Origin: CAZDSS01 sp964508185
GTDB lineage: Bacteria > Pseudomonadota > Alphaproteobacteria > Sphingomonadales > Govanellaceae
NCBI GenBank assembly: GCA_964508185.1
Contig: CAZDSS010000129.1
Coordinates: 1 to 6,483, forward strand
Reading direction: 5' to 3'
DNA: 6,483 nucleotides
This document shows positions 1 through 5,899 of this stretch, piece by piece. The position numbers and the translations under genes are program-made. The number at the start of each line of letters is the position of its first letter. The stretch's first letter is position 1. Under the pieces are notes generated by a model, which saw only the letters and a program-made list of their open reading frames with translations, had not been told where the DNA came from and did not search any database.

Positions 1-175
1 AGACGTTGGAACGGAGGTTCTGGGCGATGGCGAAGACCGCGGCGTTGTCCTTGGCGGACGAAACCTTGAGGCCCGTATTGATGGCGTTCTGGGTCTTGCC
101 GAGGGCGGTGTTGGTGGCGTTCAGATTCTGAAGGGCAATGAACGCACCGGCATTGGTGTTGATTGAAAAAGCCAT
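1..175 (-). CDS. Flagellin, N-terminal 58 codons (runs off the left end)
   Basis: This is the main structural protein of the flagellar filament, exported through the flagellar type III apparatus. The translated start reads MAFSINTNAGAFIALQNLN, followed by a stretch including KTQNAINTGLKVSSAKDNAA and FAIAQNLRSNV. This is the conserved D0/D1 helix of alphaproteobacterial flagellins: the NTGLKV.SAKD.AA..AIAQNLR pattern is diagnostic. The start is set by a good Shine-Dalgarno sequence (AAGGAGA, complement of 184-190) about 9 bases ahead of the ATG. The gene has its own sigma-54 promoter and lies downstream of flbT-flaF on the same strand, separated from them by a terminator. The C-terminal part is outside the window, so length and paralogue identity (fliC, fljK and so on) cannot be told. 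Family identification is near certain; a specific gene symbol is not justified. Confidence 0.95.
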   Translation of the reverse strand, partial: MAFSINTNAGAFIALQNLNATNTALGKTQNAINTGLKVSSAKDNAAVFAIAQNLRSNV

Positions 176-183
176 TTTGCTTT

Positions 184-190
184 TCTCCTT
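184..190 (-). promoter_or_regulatory. Shine-Dalgarno of flagellin
   Basis: The complement reads AAGGAGA, a strong match to the anti-SD sequence, 8-9 bases before the ATG whose A is at 175. It fixes the flagellin start and sits next to the leader stem-loop, so folding or protein binding there could affect access by the ribosome. Confidence 0.8.
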
Positions 191-196
191 TTGAGT

Positions 197-217
197 CTAG
201 CGAGCATTTTGCTCTAG
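197..217 (-). promoter_or_regulatory. Stem-loop in the flagellin mRNA leader (candidate FlbT target)
   Basis: Read on the minus strand, arms CTA+GAGC and GCTC+TAG pair around an AAAAT loop, with a two-base GC bulge on the 3' side. The element lies between the predicted transcription start (about 230) and the Shine-Dalgarno sequence (184-190), only about 6 bases ahead of the latter. In Caulobacter, FlbT acts on the 5' leader of flagellin mRNA to control its stability and translation. Here flbT is encoded a few hundred bases upstream. That this hairpin is the binding site is inference; the pairing itself is directly visible. Confidence 0.5.
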
Positions 218-240
218 GCGTTTTGCCTTGCCCCTCATGG

Positions 241-256
241 AGCAAGCGCCGTGCCA
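241..256 (-). promoter_or_regulatory. Sigma-54 (RpoN) -24/-12 promoter of the flagellin gene
   Basis: The minus strand reads TGGCACGGCGCTTGCT, a complete match to the RpoN consensus TGGCACG-N4-TTGCW with correct GG/GC spacing. Transcription is predicted to begin near 230, giving a leader of about 55 bases before the flagellin ATG at 175. Late flagellar genes, including flagellins, are classically sigma-54 dependent in Caulobacter and several other alphaproteobacteria and need an enhancer-binding activator such as FlbD. This agrees with the inverted repeats upstream. Confidence 0.88.
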
Positions 257-259
257 ATC

Positions 260-415
260 TTGCCGGGCAAAATATTCCGCCCCCGAAGGCCGCGGATTTC
301 CGCGATTTCTTGAACATCACACGTGCCGCGCATCCTGGGCGGATCCCGGCATTTTTTGCCCATGGCGGCAGGAACGACCCGGCAAAAATTTCCCCTTGGG
401 CAAAATTTGCCGGGG
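260..415 (-). promoter_or_regulatory. Cluster of CGGCAAA/TTTGCCG inverted repeats upstream of the sigma-54 promoter (candidate activator sites)
   Basis: Four related elements are visible. TTGCCGGGCAA (260-270) is a perfect inverted repeat lying 3 bases beyond the -24 element. CCCGGCATTTTTTGCCC lies at 345-361 and CCCGGCAAAAATTT at 378-391. GGCAAAATTTGCC (399-411) is a perfect 6+1+6 inverted repeat within a longer GGGCAAAATTTGCCGGGG. They share GGCAAA/TTTGCC half-sites. Relative to a start near 230, the three distal elements lie at about -115 to -185, the usual range for an enhancer of a sigma-54 promoter; the proximal one is at about -30 to -40. CGGCAA-type half-sites resemble what I recall of FlbD-type ftr elements, but assignment to a particular activator is inference. 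A separate inverted repeat (CGCGGA-TT-TCCGCG, 291-304) lies between them. Confidence 0.55.
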
Positions 416-448
416 CGGCGCCGGGCGAAGGATGCGGTCCGCGCGCAT

Positions 449-473
449 AAAAAAAGCGCCCCGGGCGGGGCGC
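449..473 (-). terminator. Rho-independent terminator after flaF
   Basis: On the minus strand a perfect 7-bp stem (GCGCCCC paired with GGGGCGC, tetraloop GCCC in the transcript) is followed directly by seven T residues (complement of the A-run 449-455). This is a classic intrinsic terminator. It lies about 50 bases after the flaF stop and upstream of the flagellin activator sites, so it separates the flbT-flaF transcript from the flagellin gene. Confidence 0.88.
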
Positions 474-522
474 GGCCACATCTTCAGGAGCGAGGGAAAA
501 TCTGCAGAAGGATATGTGGGGC

Positions 523-921
523 TCAGGCCGTTTGCGGCTGGATCGCCACCGGCGCGGGCTGGGCCGCCATGTCAGGGCGCGATGCGAGCCCTTCCATTAT
601 GGCGCGGTTGACGTCGATCAGCGCGTCGATGTCGCCGTTGCCGCGGATCACTTCGGACGTATAGCGGCTGACCCAGAGCGCGATCGAGATGATGCGCGCG
701 CGCAGGTCCGAGGGAAGCTGGTTGCCCTCCACAGCACAGTCGGTGGAGAAGACGGACCACATGCGCCGGTTCCAGTCGAGCGCATCCACATAGGCGCCGT
801 TCTTCACGCCGCTCTCCTTGGCCCGGATCAGCGCGCCAGTGACCTGGGCGAACAGGCGGTACTCGGTCTCGCGGGGAGACTCAGCGAACCTCTGTGCCTT
901 CTGGTATGCCTGCAGGGACAT
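523..921 (-). CDS. flaF: FlaF, flagellin biosynthesis regulator / export chaperone
   Basis: The 132-residue protein opens MSLQAYQKAQRFAESPRETE and continues with YRLFAQVTGALIRAKE, the characteristic FlaF start with the AESPRETEYRLF signature. A central segment with NRRMWSVF and later ALWVSRYT are also typical of the family. FlaF is small, mostly helical and cytoplasmic. In Caulobacter it is needed for flagellin synthesis and secretion and behaves as a flagellin export chaperone opposing FlbT. The start codon lies inside the end of flbT (41-base overlap), preceded by an AGAGG-like Shine-Dalgarno sequence about 8 bases upstream, so translation is likely coupled to flbT. The last 15 or so residues are a Pro/Ala/Gln-rich tail unlike the conserved core. 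The gene ends about 50 bases before a strong terminator. Confidence 0.93.
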   Translation of the reverse strand: MSLQAYQKAQRFAESPRETEYRLFAQVTGALIRAKESGVKNGAYVDALDWNRRMWSVFSTDCAVEGNQLPSDLRARIISIALWVSRYTSEVIRGNGDIDALIDVNRAIMEGLASRPDMAAQPAPVAIQPQTA

Positions 922-1306
922 TACCCAACCTCTCTTCCTCGAACGCGAGCAGCTTTTTGCAGGTCATCAGCGCCCGATAGTAGTTCTGGTTCATGACGTC
1001 GGTGCTGATCTCGACGCACTGAGCCAGGGCCACCGGATTCTCGATGGCGTCCATGAATTCGGTCATGCGCCGCACGAACTCTTCGTAGTAGGTGCTGCGC
1101 TGCTCCCCATCGAGATACATGAGCATGATGGGGAAATAGATGCGGCGAACCGGGGTGTTGACCTCATGCTCGTGCATGATGTCCTTTTCCCGGAGGATCG
1201 AAACCTTGTTCTGGATCACGAGACTCGCCCGCCGCTCGCCATTGGCGATCACGGCGCCGTTCACCACGAATTTCTCGCCCGGCTTCAGGGAGATCTTGAG
1301 TGCCAT
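881..1306 (-). CDS. flbT: FlbT, flagellin mRNA regulator
   Basis: The 141-residue protein begins MALKISLKPGEKFVVNGAVI and contains NKVSILREKDIM (residues 34-44) and RRIYFPIMLMYLD (54-66), the hallmark motifs of FlbT. FlbT is a small cytoplasmic protein that, in Caulobacter, associates with the flagellin mRNA leader and represses translation or promotes decay until the hook is complete. In some relatives it acts positively. The frame extends 25 codons further upstream (to 1381), but I chose the ATG at 1304-1306: homologues begin at MALK/MxLK, the extra residues look random, and a GAGG Shine-Dalgarno sequence lies about 8 bases before it. It is first in a two-gene leftward operon with flaF. A CtrA-like box (1375-1389) lies about 68 bases before the start. 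Confidence 0.95.
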   Translation of the reverse strand: MALKISLKPGEKFVVNGAVIANGERRASLVIQNKVSILREKDIMHEHEVNTPVRRIYFPIMLMYLDGEQRSTYYEEFVRRMTEFMDAIENPVALAQCVEISTDVMNQNYYRALMTCKKLLAFEEERLGNVPAGIPEGTEVR

Positions 1307-1507
1307 GTTTCCATCCTCGCCGAATTCTGTCGGCCCTGTTTTTCTGAATCTCGGTCCATTCTGCCGCCCCATCCTTAACAAGCCCTAAATGCGCCGTGCG
1401 CCCGGTGCGGCGGCCGCGCGCCCACTGCCTTAGGGCTTTCTTAACCCTAAAAATGTTCTGATCCCTGCGCTTTGATGCTTGTCACGTCGTGCACAGGGGA
1501 TGCGCCG
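1307..1507. promoter_or_regulatory. Divergent promoter region with two CtrA-like boxes and a 9-bp inverted repeat
   Basis: This region drives flbT leftwards and the TPR-glycosyltransferase gene rightwards. AAGCCCTAA (1380-1388) is repeated in inverted form as TTAGGGCTT (1430-1438), 41 bases apart. Each lies in a CtrA-like pattern. TTAA-N7-TAAA is at 1375-1389 (reads TTTA-N7-TTAA towards flbT). TTAG-N7-TTAACC is at 1430-1446 (towards the TPR gene). Each differs from TTAA-N7-TTAA by one base. The boxes sit at nearly equal distances from their start codons (about 68 and 62 bases). CtrA controls flagellar genes in many alphaproteobacteria, so joint control is plausible but inferred. I see no sigma-54 promoter here. 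The Shine-Dalgarno sequence for the rightward gene is AGGGG at 1495-1499. Confidence 0.5.
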
Positions 1508-3223
1508 ATGGACCTATCTACCGCCCAGAAGACCGGCCCGCGGAAGTCCGGCATGCTCGGCCAGCGCCTGAACCCGGCCGATCGCAGGAAGCTGCAGGAG
1601 CTCCTGACGCTGTCGCAGAAACATGCGGCCGAGGGCGACGTGGCGCGGTCGGCGCGTTATCTCGTCGAGGCGTGGAACATGGATCCCCACGACTTCGACC
1701 TTCTGATCGCGGTATCCGACTCCCTCGTGCAGCTCGGCGCGCGGGGCGAGGCGCTGGCGCTCCTCGAGCAAGCGCTCGCCCTTCACGGTGCCCATTCCGA
1801 CATGCTGGCGATCCTTGGCAATCTCGCCATCGATCTCGAGATGCCGGACATGATGGAAAAGATCTTCCGCGTCTATATCGCCCTCAAGCCGGATGATCCC
1901 ATGGGCTACAACAATCTCGCAAGCGCGCTGGAGAAACAGGACAAGCTTGACGACGCGATCGCCCTCCTCAAGGACATCCTGCCGCTCTTCCCCGAGAACG
2001 CCGCCATGTGGAACACTCTGGGGAGCGCGGTTGCAGCCCGCGACGGATACGAGGCGGCGATCCCCTTCTATTCCGAGGCCTACCGCCTTGCGCCGCGGCA
2101 CTACAACATCCTGAACAACCTGTCGCTCGCCTTCGAGCATACGGGCAATCACGAGGAGGCGATCAGGTTCGCGCGCAAGGCGATCAAGGTGAATCCCAAG
2201 CACAGCTACGCCCATATCGGCCTCGCGACGAGCCTTCTTACCATCGGCGAGCTCGCCGAGGGCTGGCGGGAATATGAATGGCGGCAGGATCCGCAGCGCC
2301 CGGGCAGCATCATCTTTCCCCACAAGATCCCGCGCTGGAAGGGCCAGGCGCTCGAGGGCAAGAAGCTGCTCGTCGGACCCGAGCAGGGGGTAGGCGACGA
2401 GATCCTGTTCGCCCTGAGCTATCGCGGCCTCGCCGCCGAAGGGGCGAAGCTTTTCATCGGCTGCGACCGCCGGCTCGTGAGCCTTTACGCGCGCTCCTTC
2501 CCCGACGCCGTGATCGGGCATTACCGGGACGGCATCCGCAACGGCTACCGCTATCGCAGCCTGCCCGATCTCGAGGCGGCGCTCGCGGGCGAGCGGGACG
2601 CCCTGTTCATCGAATGCGGCAGTGTGCCCCTTCACCGCTGGAAGCGGCGGGAACAGCTGCCCGACTTCCCCGACGGCTTCCTGGTACCCGACCCCGAACG
2701 GCTTGCCCTGTGGGAATCGCGCCTCGCGGCCCTCGGCCCCCGGCCGCGCATCGGCATCTACTGGCGAAGCGGCAAGCAGAATTCGGCGCGCAACAAGAAC
2801 TACGCGCAGATCTCGTCATGGGAGCCGATCTTCACCCGCTTCAGGGACCGGGTGCATTTCGTCAATCTGCAATATGGCGACTGCGCGGAGGAACTGGCCG
2901 AGGCGAAGGAGCGCTACGGCGTCACCATCCATCATTTCGAGGACGCGGATCTCCGCAACGATCTCGAGACGGTGGCGGCGCTCTCCCGCGCCGTGGATCT
3001 CGCCATCGGTCCGGCGAGCGCGCCCGGCATGTTCTCCTTCAGCGTCGGCACGCCCACCTGGTGGCTCCTGCCCATCCGGCCGTGGTGGTGCTTCGGCGAG
3101 CCGGACAGCACGCCCTTCTTCTCCAAGGGGCGGCTGTTCGTGGGACAGGTGGACAATCCCTGGCCGGACATCATGGGCCGCCTCGGCGAGGCGCTCGAGG
3201 CCTTCGTCGCCGAGCGGCGCTAG
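1508..3223 (+). CDS. TPR protein with C-terminal glycosyltransferase-like domain, likely flagellin modification (FlmG/FlbA-like)
   Basis: A cytoplasmic 571-residue protein with no signal peptide or membrane span. Residues about 29-260 form six to seven 34-residue TPR units: for example PMGYNNLASALEKQDKLDDA at 131-150, then AAMWNTLGSAVAARDGYEAA and YNILNNLSLAFEHTGNHEEA at the same phase. Residues about 275-570 resemble the GT9/GT41-like domain found behind TPRs in many bacteria. KKLLVGPEQGVGDEILFA (285-302) matches the usual LLV.xEQGxGDxLxFA loop, RIGIYWRSG (414-422) the second-half strand, and GTPTWWLLP (514-522) the nucleotide-sugar end. The usual DTAVAHLAG segment is replaced by GPASAPGMFSF (501-511), so catalysis is not assured. 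The ATG at 1508 was preferred over 1472 because AGGGG (1495-1499) lies 8 bases ahead. Divergence from flbT-flaF-flagellin and the domain layout fit FlmG, a Caulobacter O-glycosyltransferase that binds flagellin through its N-terminal domain. That role is inferred from architecture and context; domain calls are firmer. Confidence 0.8.
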   Translation: MDLSTAQKTGPRKSGMLGQRLNPADRRKLQELLTLSQKHAAEGDVARSARYLVEAWNMDPHDFDLLIAVSDSLVQLGARGEALALLEQALALHGAHSDMLAILGNLAIDLEMPDMMEKIFRVYIALKPDDPMGYNNLASALEKQDKLDDAIALLKDILPLFPENAAMWNTLGSAVAARDGYEAAIPFYSEAYRLAPRHYNILNNLSLAFEHTGNHEEAIRFARKAIKVNPKHSYAHIGLATSLLTIGELAEGWREYEWRQDPQRPGSIIFPHKIPRWKGQALEGKKLLVGPEQGVGDEILFALSYRGLAAEGAKLFIGCDRRLVSLYARSFPDAVIGHYRDGIRNGYRYRSLPDLEAALAGERDALFIECGSVPLHRWKRREQLPDFPDGFLVPDPERLALWESRLAALGPRPRIGIYWRSGKQNSARNKNYAQISSWEPIFTRFRDRVHFVNLQYGDCAEELAEAKERYGVTIHHFEDADLRNDLETVAALSRAVDLAIGPASAPGMFSFSVGTPTWWLLPIRPWWCFGEPDSTPFFSKGRLFVGQVDNPWPDIMGRLGEALEAFVAERR

Positions 3224-3238
3224 AAGCTTTCGCCAGCT

Positions 3239-5002
3239 ATGCCGGAAGTGATAAGCTTCCGGCCGATGTTCAGATTCTTCGAACGGCTAGAATTCAATCC
3301 GCTGCTGCCGCTCATCGGGCTGGTGCAGGGCTTCGCCCTCTTTGGCCTCGATGCGAAGGATCACATGGGCGGACAGGACATGGACGCCCTGCGCCTTGCG
3401 CTGGTCGCCGGGCCCACCGCCTGCATCCTCACCTTGTCCCGCGTTCATTGGCGGCGCGACGTGATCTTTTCCGCCGTGATCGGCCTCATCGTCGGGGGCC
3501 TCGGCTGGTGGCTCGCCGTCGGGCTCGATCTTCGGGTGCTGGACACGCCCGACCTCGGCGGCGCCTTCGCCCTGTCCATGCTGGCCTTCGTCATGATCGC
3601 CGTCGCCTTTTACGAAGCCTGGCGGCAGGACCCATCATTCCCGCCCGCCCACGACCTGTTGTTCCGCCACGGCTGGAACGATCTTTTGCGCCTGCTGCTT
3701 GCCGGCCTGTTCACGGGGGCGTTATGGCTCGTCCTCTATCTCTGGGGCGCGCTGTTCAAGCTGATCGACATCCGCTTCTTCGCCGATCTCTTCGGGCGGG
3801 ACTGGTTCGCCTGGACCTTCTCGGGCGCCGCCTTCGGCACCGGCATCGCCATATTGCAGGAATTCGACAGCGCCCTTGCGGCGGCGCGGCGGCTGACCTT
3901 CGCCCTGTTCCGCTTCCTCGGCGCGGCCCTTGCGCTTGCGGGGGTGCTCTTCCTCTGCGCCCTGCCCTTCACCGGGCTCGAGCCCTTGTGGGCGACCCGC
4001 CATGCGGCGAGCATCGCGCTCTGGGTCTGTCTCCTGACGCTCCTTTTCGCCAATGGCGGCGTGCGCAGCCGGCTGGAGCGGAGCCCCAAGCGCTTCTGGC
4101 GCATCCTGATGATGCCAGCCCTCGTCCTGCTCCCCGTCTATGGCGGGATCGCCCTTCACGCCCTTTACCTCCGCATCGATCAGTACGGCATGACGCCGGA
4201 CCGGGTCTATGCGCTGATCCTCGCCGTGGTCGCGACCCTGTTCGCCCTCGTCTATGCGGGGACGGTGGTCGTCGCCCGCGAGCGCTGGACGGAGGCGGTG
4301 GCTCAGGTCAATCCCTGGCTTGCCCTGTTCGCCGGTATCGTGGCCTTCGTCATGCATCTGCCGCCGCTCGAAGCCTTCGGCTGGTCCGCGCGTTCCCAGG
4401 CGGCGATCCTGCGGGACGGGCGCATCGCGGCGGATGCGTTCGATTTCGGCTTTCTCAAGTTCCGCCTTGGCGCGCCAGGGCGTCTCGCGCTCGCCGATCT
4501 GGCGGAAAGCCCCGCGGCCCAAAGGCCGGAGATCGCGGCGGCGCTCGCCCGGCTCGACGACATCGACAGCCTCGCCGACTGGTGGGCCCTTCACAACGGC
4601 CCCGCCCGGCCGGGAGTTGAGGCCGATATCGCCGCGCTTCGCGAAACCGTCGCCGTCTATCCGGCGGGCGCCGAAATTCCCGACGGCCTCATCGACCAGC
4701 TTGCGGGCGAGCATCGCGGCATGGCCCTCCTCTGCCGGGAGCGGGCGGAGAACGCGCCGCCCTGCACCCTGTTCCGCCTCGACTTCACCGGCGACGGGAC
4801 GGAGACGGCGGGCTTCTGGGACGGCTACGGAACGGTGCTGGTCTATGCCCGGGACGGCGAAAGCTGGCGATATCTGCGCACCCTCACGCCTTCGGGGCCG
4901 CTCGCCTGGCCCGACGCGCGCAAGGCGCTCGACGCCCAGGCGGTGGAGACGGCGCCGCCCGCGTCCCGCGACCTCATCATCGGCGGCACGCGGTTCGAAT
5001 AA
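3239..5002 (+). CDS. DUF4153-type polytopic inner-membrane protein
   Basis: A 587-residue protein of unknown function. About ten or eleven hydrophobic segments are visible at roughly 22-38, 53-69, 75-97, 109-125, 150-172, 190-206, 220-243, 257-272, 288-310, 325-345 and 357-374. A soluble C-terminal region of about 200 residues follows and includes LFRLDFTGDGTE (511-522). The order and the YGMTPDRVYALIL segment (316-328) match DUF4153 membrane proteins. The start is uncertain: neither the ATG at 3239 nor the in-frame ATG at 3266 (MFRFFERLEFNPLLPL) has a clear Shine-Dalgarno sequence, and the hairpin 3241-3263 lies between them. The gene is 15 bases behind the TPR gene and in the same frame, so transcription as one unit with possible translational re-initiation is likely. 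It ends 3 bases from a convergent gene. No specific role can be assigned. Confidence 0.85.
   Translation: MPEVISFRPMFRFFERLEFNPLLPLIGLVQGFALFGLDAKDHMGGQDMDALRLALVAGPTACILTLSRVHWRRDVIFSAVIGLIVGGLGWWLAVGLDLRVLDTPDLGGAFALSMLAFVMIAVAFYEAWRQDPSFPPAHDLLFRHGWNDLLRLLLAGLFTGALWLVLYLWGALFKLIDIRFFADLFGRDWFAWTFSGAAFGTGIAILQEFDSALAAARRLTFALFRFLGAALALAGVLFLCALPFTGLEPLWATRHAASIALWVCLLTLLFANGGVRSRLERSPKRFWRILMMPALVLLPVYGGIALHALYLRIDQYGMTPDRVYALILAVVATLFALVYAGTVVVARERWTEAVAQVNPWLALFAGIVAFVMHLPPLEAFGWSARSQAAILRDGRIAADAFDFGFLKFRLGAPGRLALADLAESPAAQRPEIAAALARLDDIDSLADWWALHNGPARPGVEADIAALRETVAVYPAGAEIPDGLIDQLAGEHRGMALLCRERAENAPPCTLFRLDFTGDGTETAGFWDGYGTVLVYARDGESWRYLRTLTPSGPLAWPDARKALDAQAVETAPPASRDLIIGGTRFE
3241..3263 (+). 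repeat. Perfect 8-bp hairpin at the TPR/DUF4153 gene junction
   Basis: GCCGGAAG (3241-3248) pairs perfectly with CTTCCGGC (3256-3263) around a 7-base loop TGATAAG. It begins 17 bases after the TAG of the upstream gene. No T-run follows, so it is not a standard intrinsic terminator. It could protect a processed 3' end, attenuate the downstream gene, or occlude its start. If translation begins at 3239 it is inside codons 2-9; if at 3266 it lies wholly in the leader. Confidence 0.55.
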
Positions 5003-5005
5003 CGG

Positions 5006-5899
5006 TCAGCGCGGGAGATATCCGGTCCGCTGCAGATGGTGGCGCAGCGCATCCTCGAAGCGGGAGAACCGGATCTCCTGTCCCTCGGGGCAAAGCCCCA
5101 CGGTCTCGACGGCGCAGCCTGCGGGCATGAAGCCCGTATCCGCGCGGTTGACATGGGGGGCCACCTCCTGCAGCGCGGCCTCGAACGCGCCCTGCCGCGC
5201 GCGCACCGCCACATAGGCGGCGCAGGCGCCGTTGCGCTGTTCCTCCCCATGATCCTTGCAGGCGGCAAGCGCTTGCGCCGCGAAATCGTCCATCAGCGCG
5301 CGGAAGCCGGGGCGGGCCGAAACGTCGGTCACCTCCCCTTCCACCAGATTGAGAATGAGGGGCGGCGCCCAGCTTGCGGCATAGGGCGCGAATTCATAGA
5401 GGAGACGGTCGTCCCGCAGCCTGAAGTCGGCCCGGCCGTCGCCATCGAGGTCGGACGGCGCGTCTTCCATCAGATCGCCGTCGAACATGCCGACGCCGAT
5501 GACCTTGAGCGCGTCGCCCACGGGGGTGACGGCCAGATATTCGGTGCAGCAATGGGCGCCGCCCGTATAGGACTGGATGAGCAGCGACGGCACCGGATCC
5601 TCCGCATGGAGCCGGACGACGGCATGGAGCGGCACGGTGCCCGGCGGATAGCTGGTGACGGGGAAGACCACGGGCGCGAACCCCTCCGCCTCCACCCGGG
5701 TCTCGATGACGAGCGCGCCGGTCTCCTCCCCTTGCGATTCCGCCGCGGGCCGGAAGGTCACGGTAAGGCCGTCGCTTTCGAGGATTCGCGGCTCGGGCGC
5801 GGCCGGATCCACCACCGGCGCGAATCCTTGCGCCTTGGCCCCGCCCGCCGCTGCGAGCGCGAGACAGGCGGCGAGAAATGCTGTGCCTCCGTGGACCAT
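5006..5899 (-). CDS. Secreted (periplasmic) protein of unknown function with HCC and DxDGDGxxD motifs
   Basis: A 297-residue protein I recognise only as a conserved hypothetical type. It begins with a signal-peptide-like stretch (hydrophobic residues 7-19, predicted cleavage after AKA at 21-23). It then carries YTGGAHCCTEYL (111-122), with two adjacent cysteines. Next comes SDLDGDGRADFRLRDDRLLY (149-168), whose DxDGDGxxD pattern resembles calcium-binding FG-GAP/EF-hand-like loops. Four further cysteines (214, 226, 262, 270) could form disulphides in the periplasm. The frame extends 55 codons upstream to 6064, but the ATG at 5897-5899 is chosen: a strong GGAGG (complement of 5906-5910) lies 6 bases before it and the signal peptide begins there. 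The n-region has only a histidine, which is weakly charged. It converges on the DUF4153 gene with 3 bases between stops. Enzymatic function is unknown. Confidence 0.78.
   Translation of the reverse strand: MVHGGTAFLAACLALAAAGGAKAQGFAPVVDPAAPEPRILESDGLTVTFRPAAESQGEETGALVIETRVEAEGFAPVVFPVTSYPPGTVPLHAVVRLHAEDPVPSLLIQSYTGGAHCCTEYLAVTPVGDALKVIGVGMFDGDLMEDAPSDLDGDGRADFRLRDDRLLYEFAPYAASWAPPLILNLVEGEVTDVSARPGFRALMDDFAAQALAACKDHGEEQRNGACAAYVAVRARQGAFEAALQEVAPHVNRADTGFMPAGCAVETVGLCPEGQEIRFSRFEDALRHHLQRTGYLPR

Noticed and set aside
476..519. Imperfect inverted repeat (CCACAT-CTTC with GAAG-gat-ATGTGG) between flaF and its terminator
   Set aside because: The arms are short and bulged with a loop of over 20 bases, and the nearby GC-rich hairpin with T-run already explains termination.
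163..664. Three overlapping plus-strand open frames over the flagellin promoter region and the end of flaF
   Set aside because: They run through the sigma-54 promoter, the inverted repeats and the terminator, and their translations look random.
1514..2635. 373-codon minus-strand open frame
   Set aside because: It is antisense to the TPR-glycosyltransferase gene, whose TPR and GT motifs are clear; the antisense product has low-complexity charged composition and no known domain.
2278..4620. 780-codon open frame on the plus strand
   Set aside because: It crosses the TPR and DUF4153 genes in another frame. Its translation is Arg/Pro/Ala/Gly-rich with no recognisable motif, typical of an alternate frame in GC-rich DNA.
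3722..4714. 330-codon minus-strand open frame
   Set aside because: It is antisense to the membrane-protein gene. The product is rich in Glu, Arg and Gly, as expected from reading hydrophobic codons backwards.
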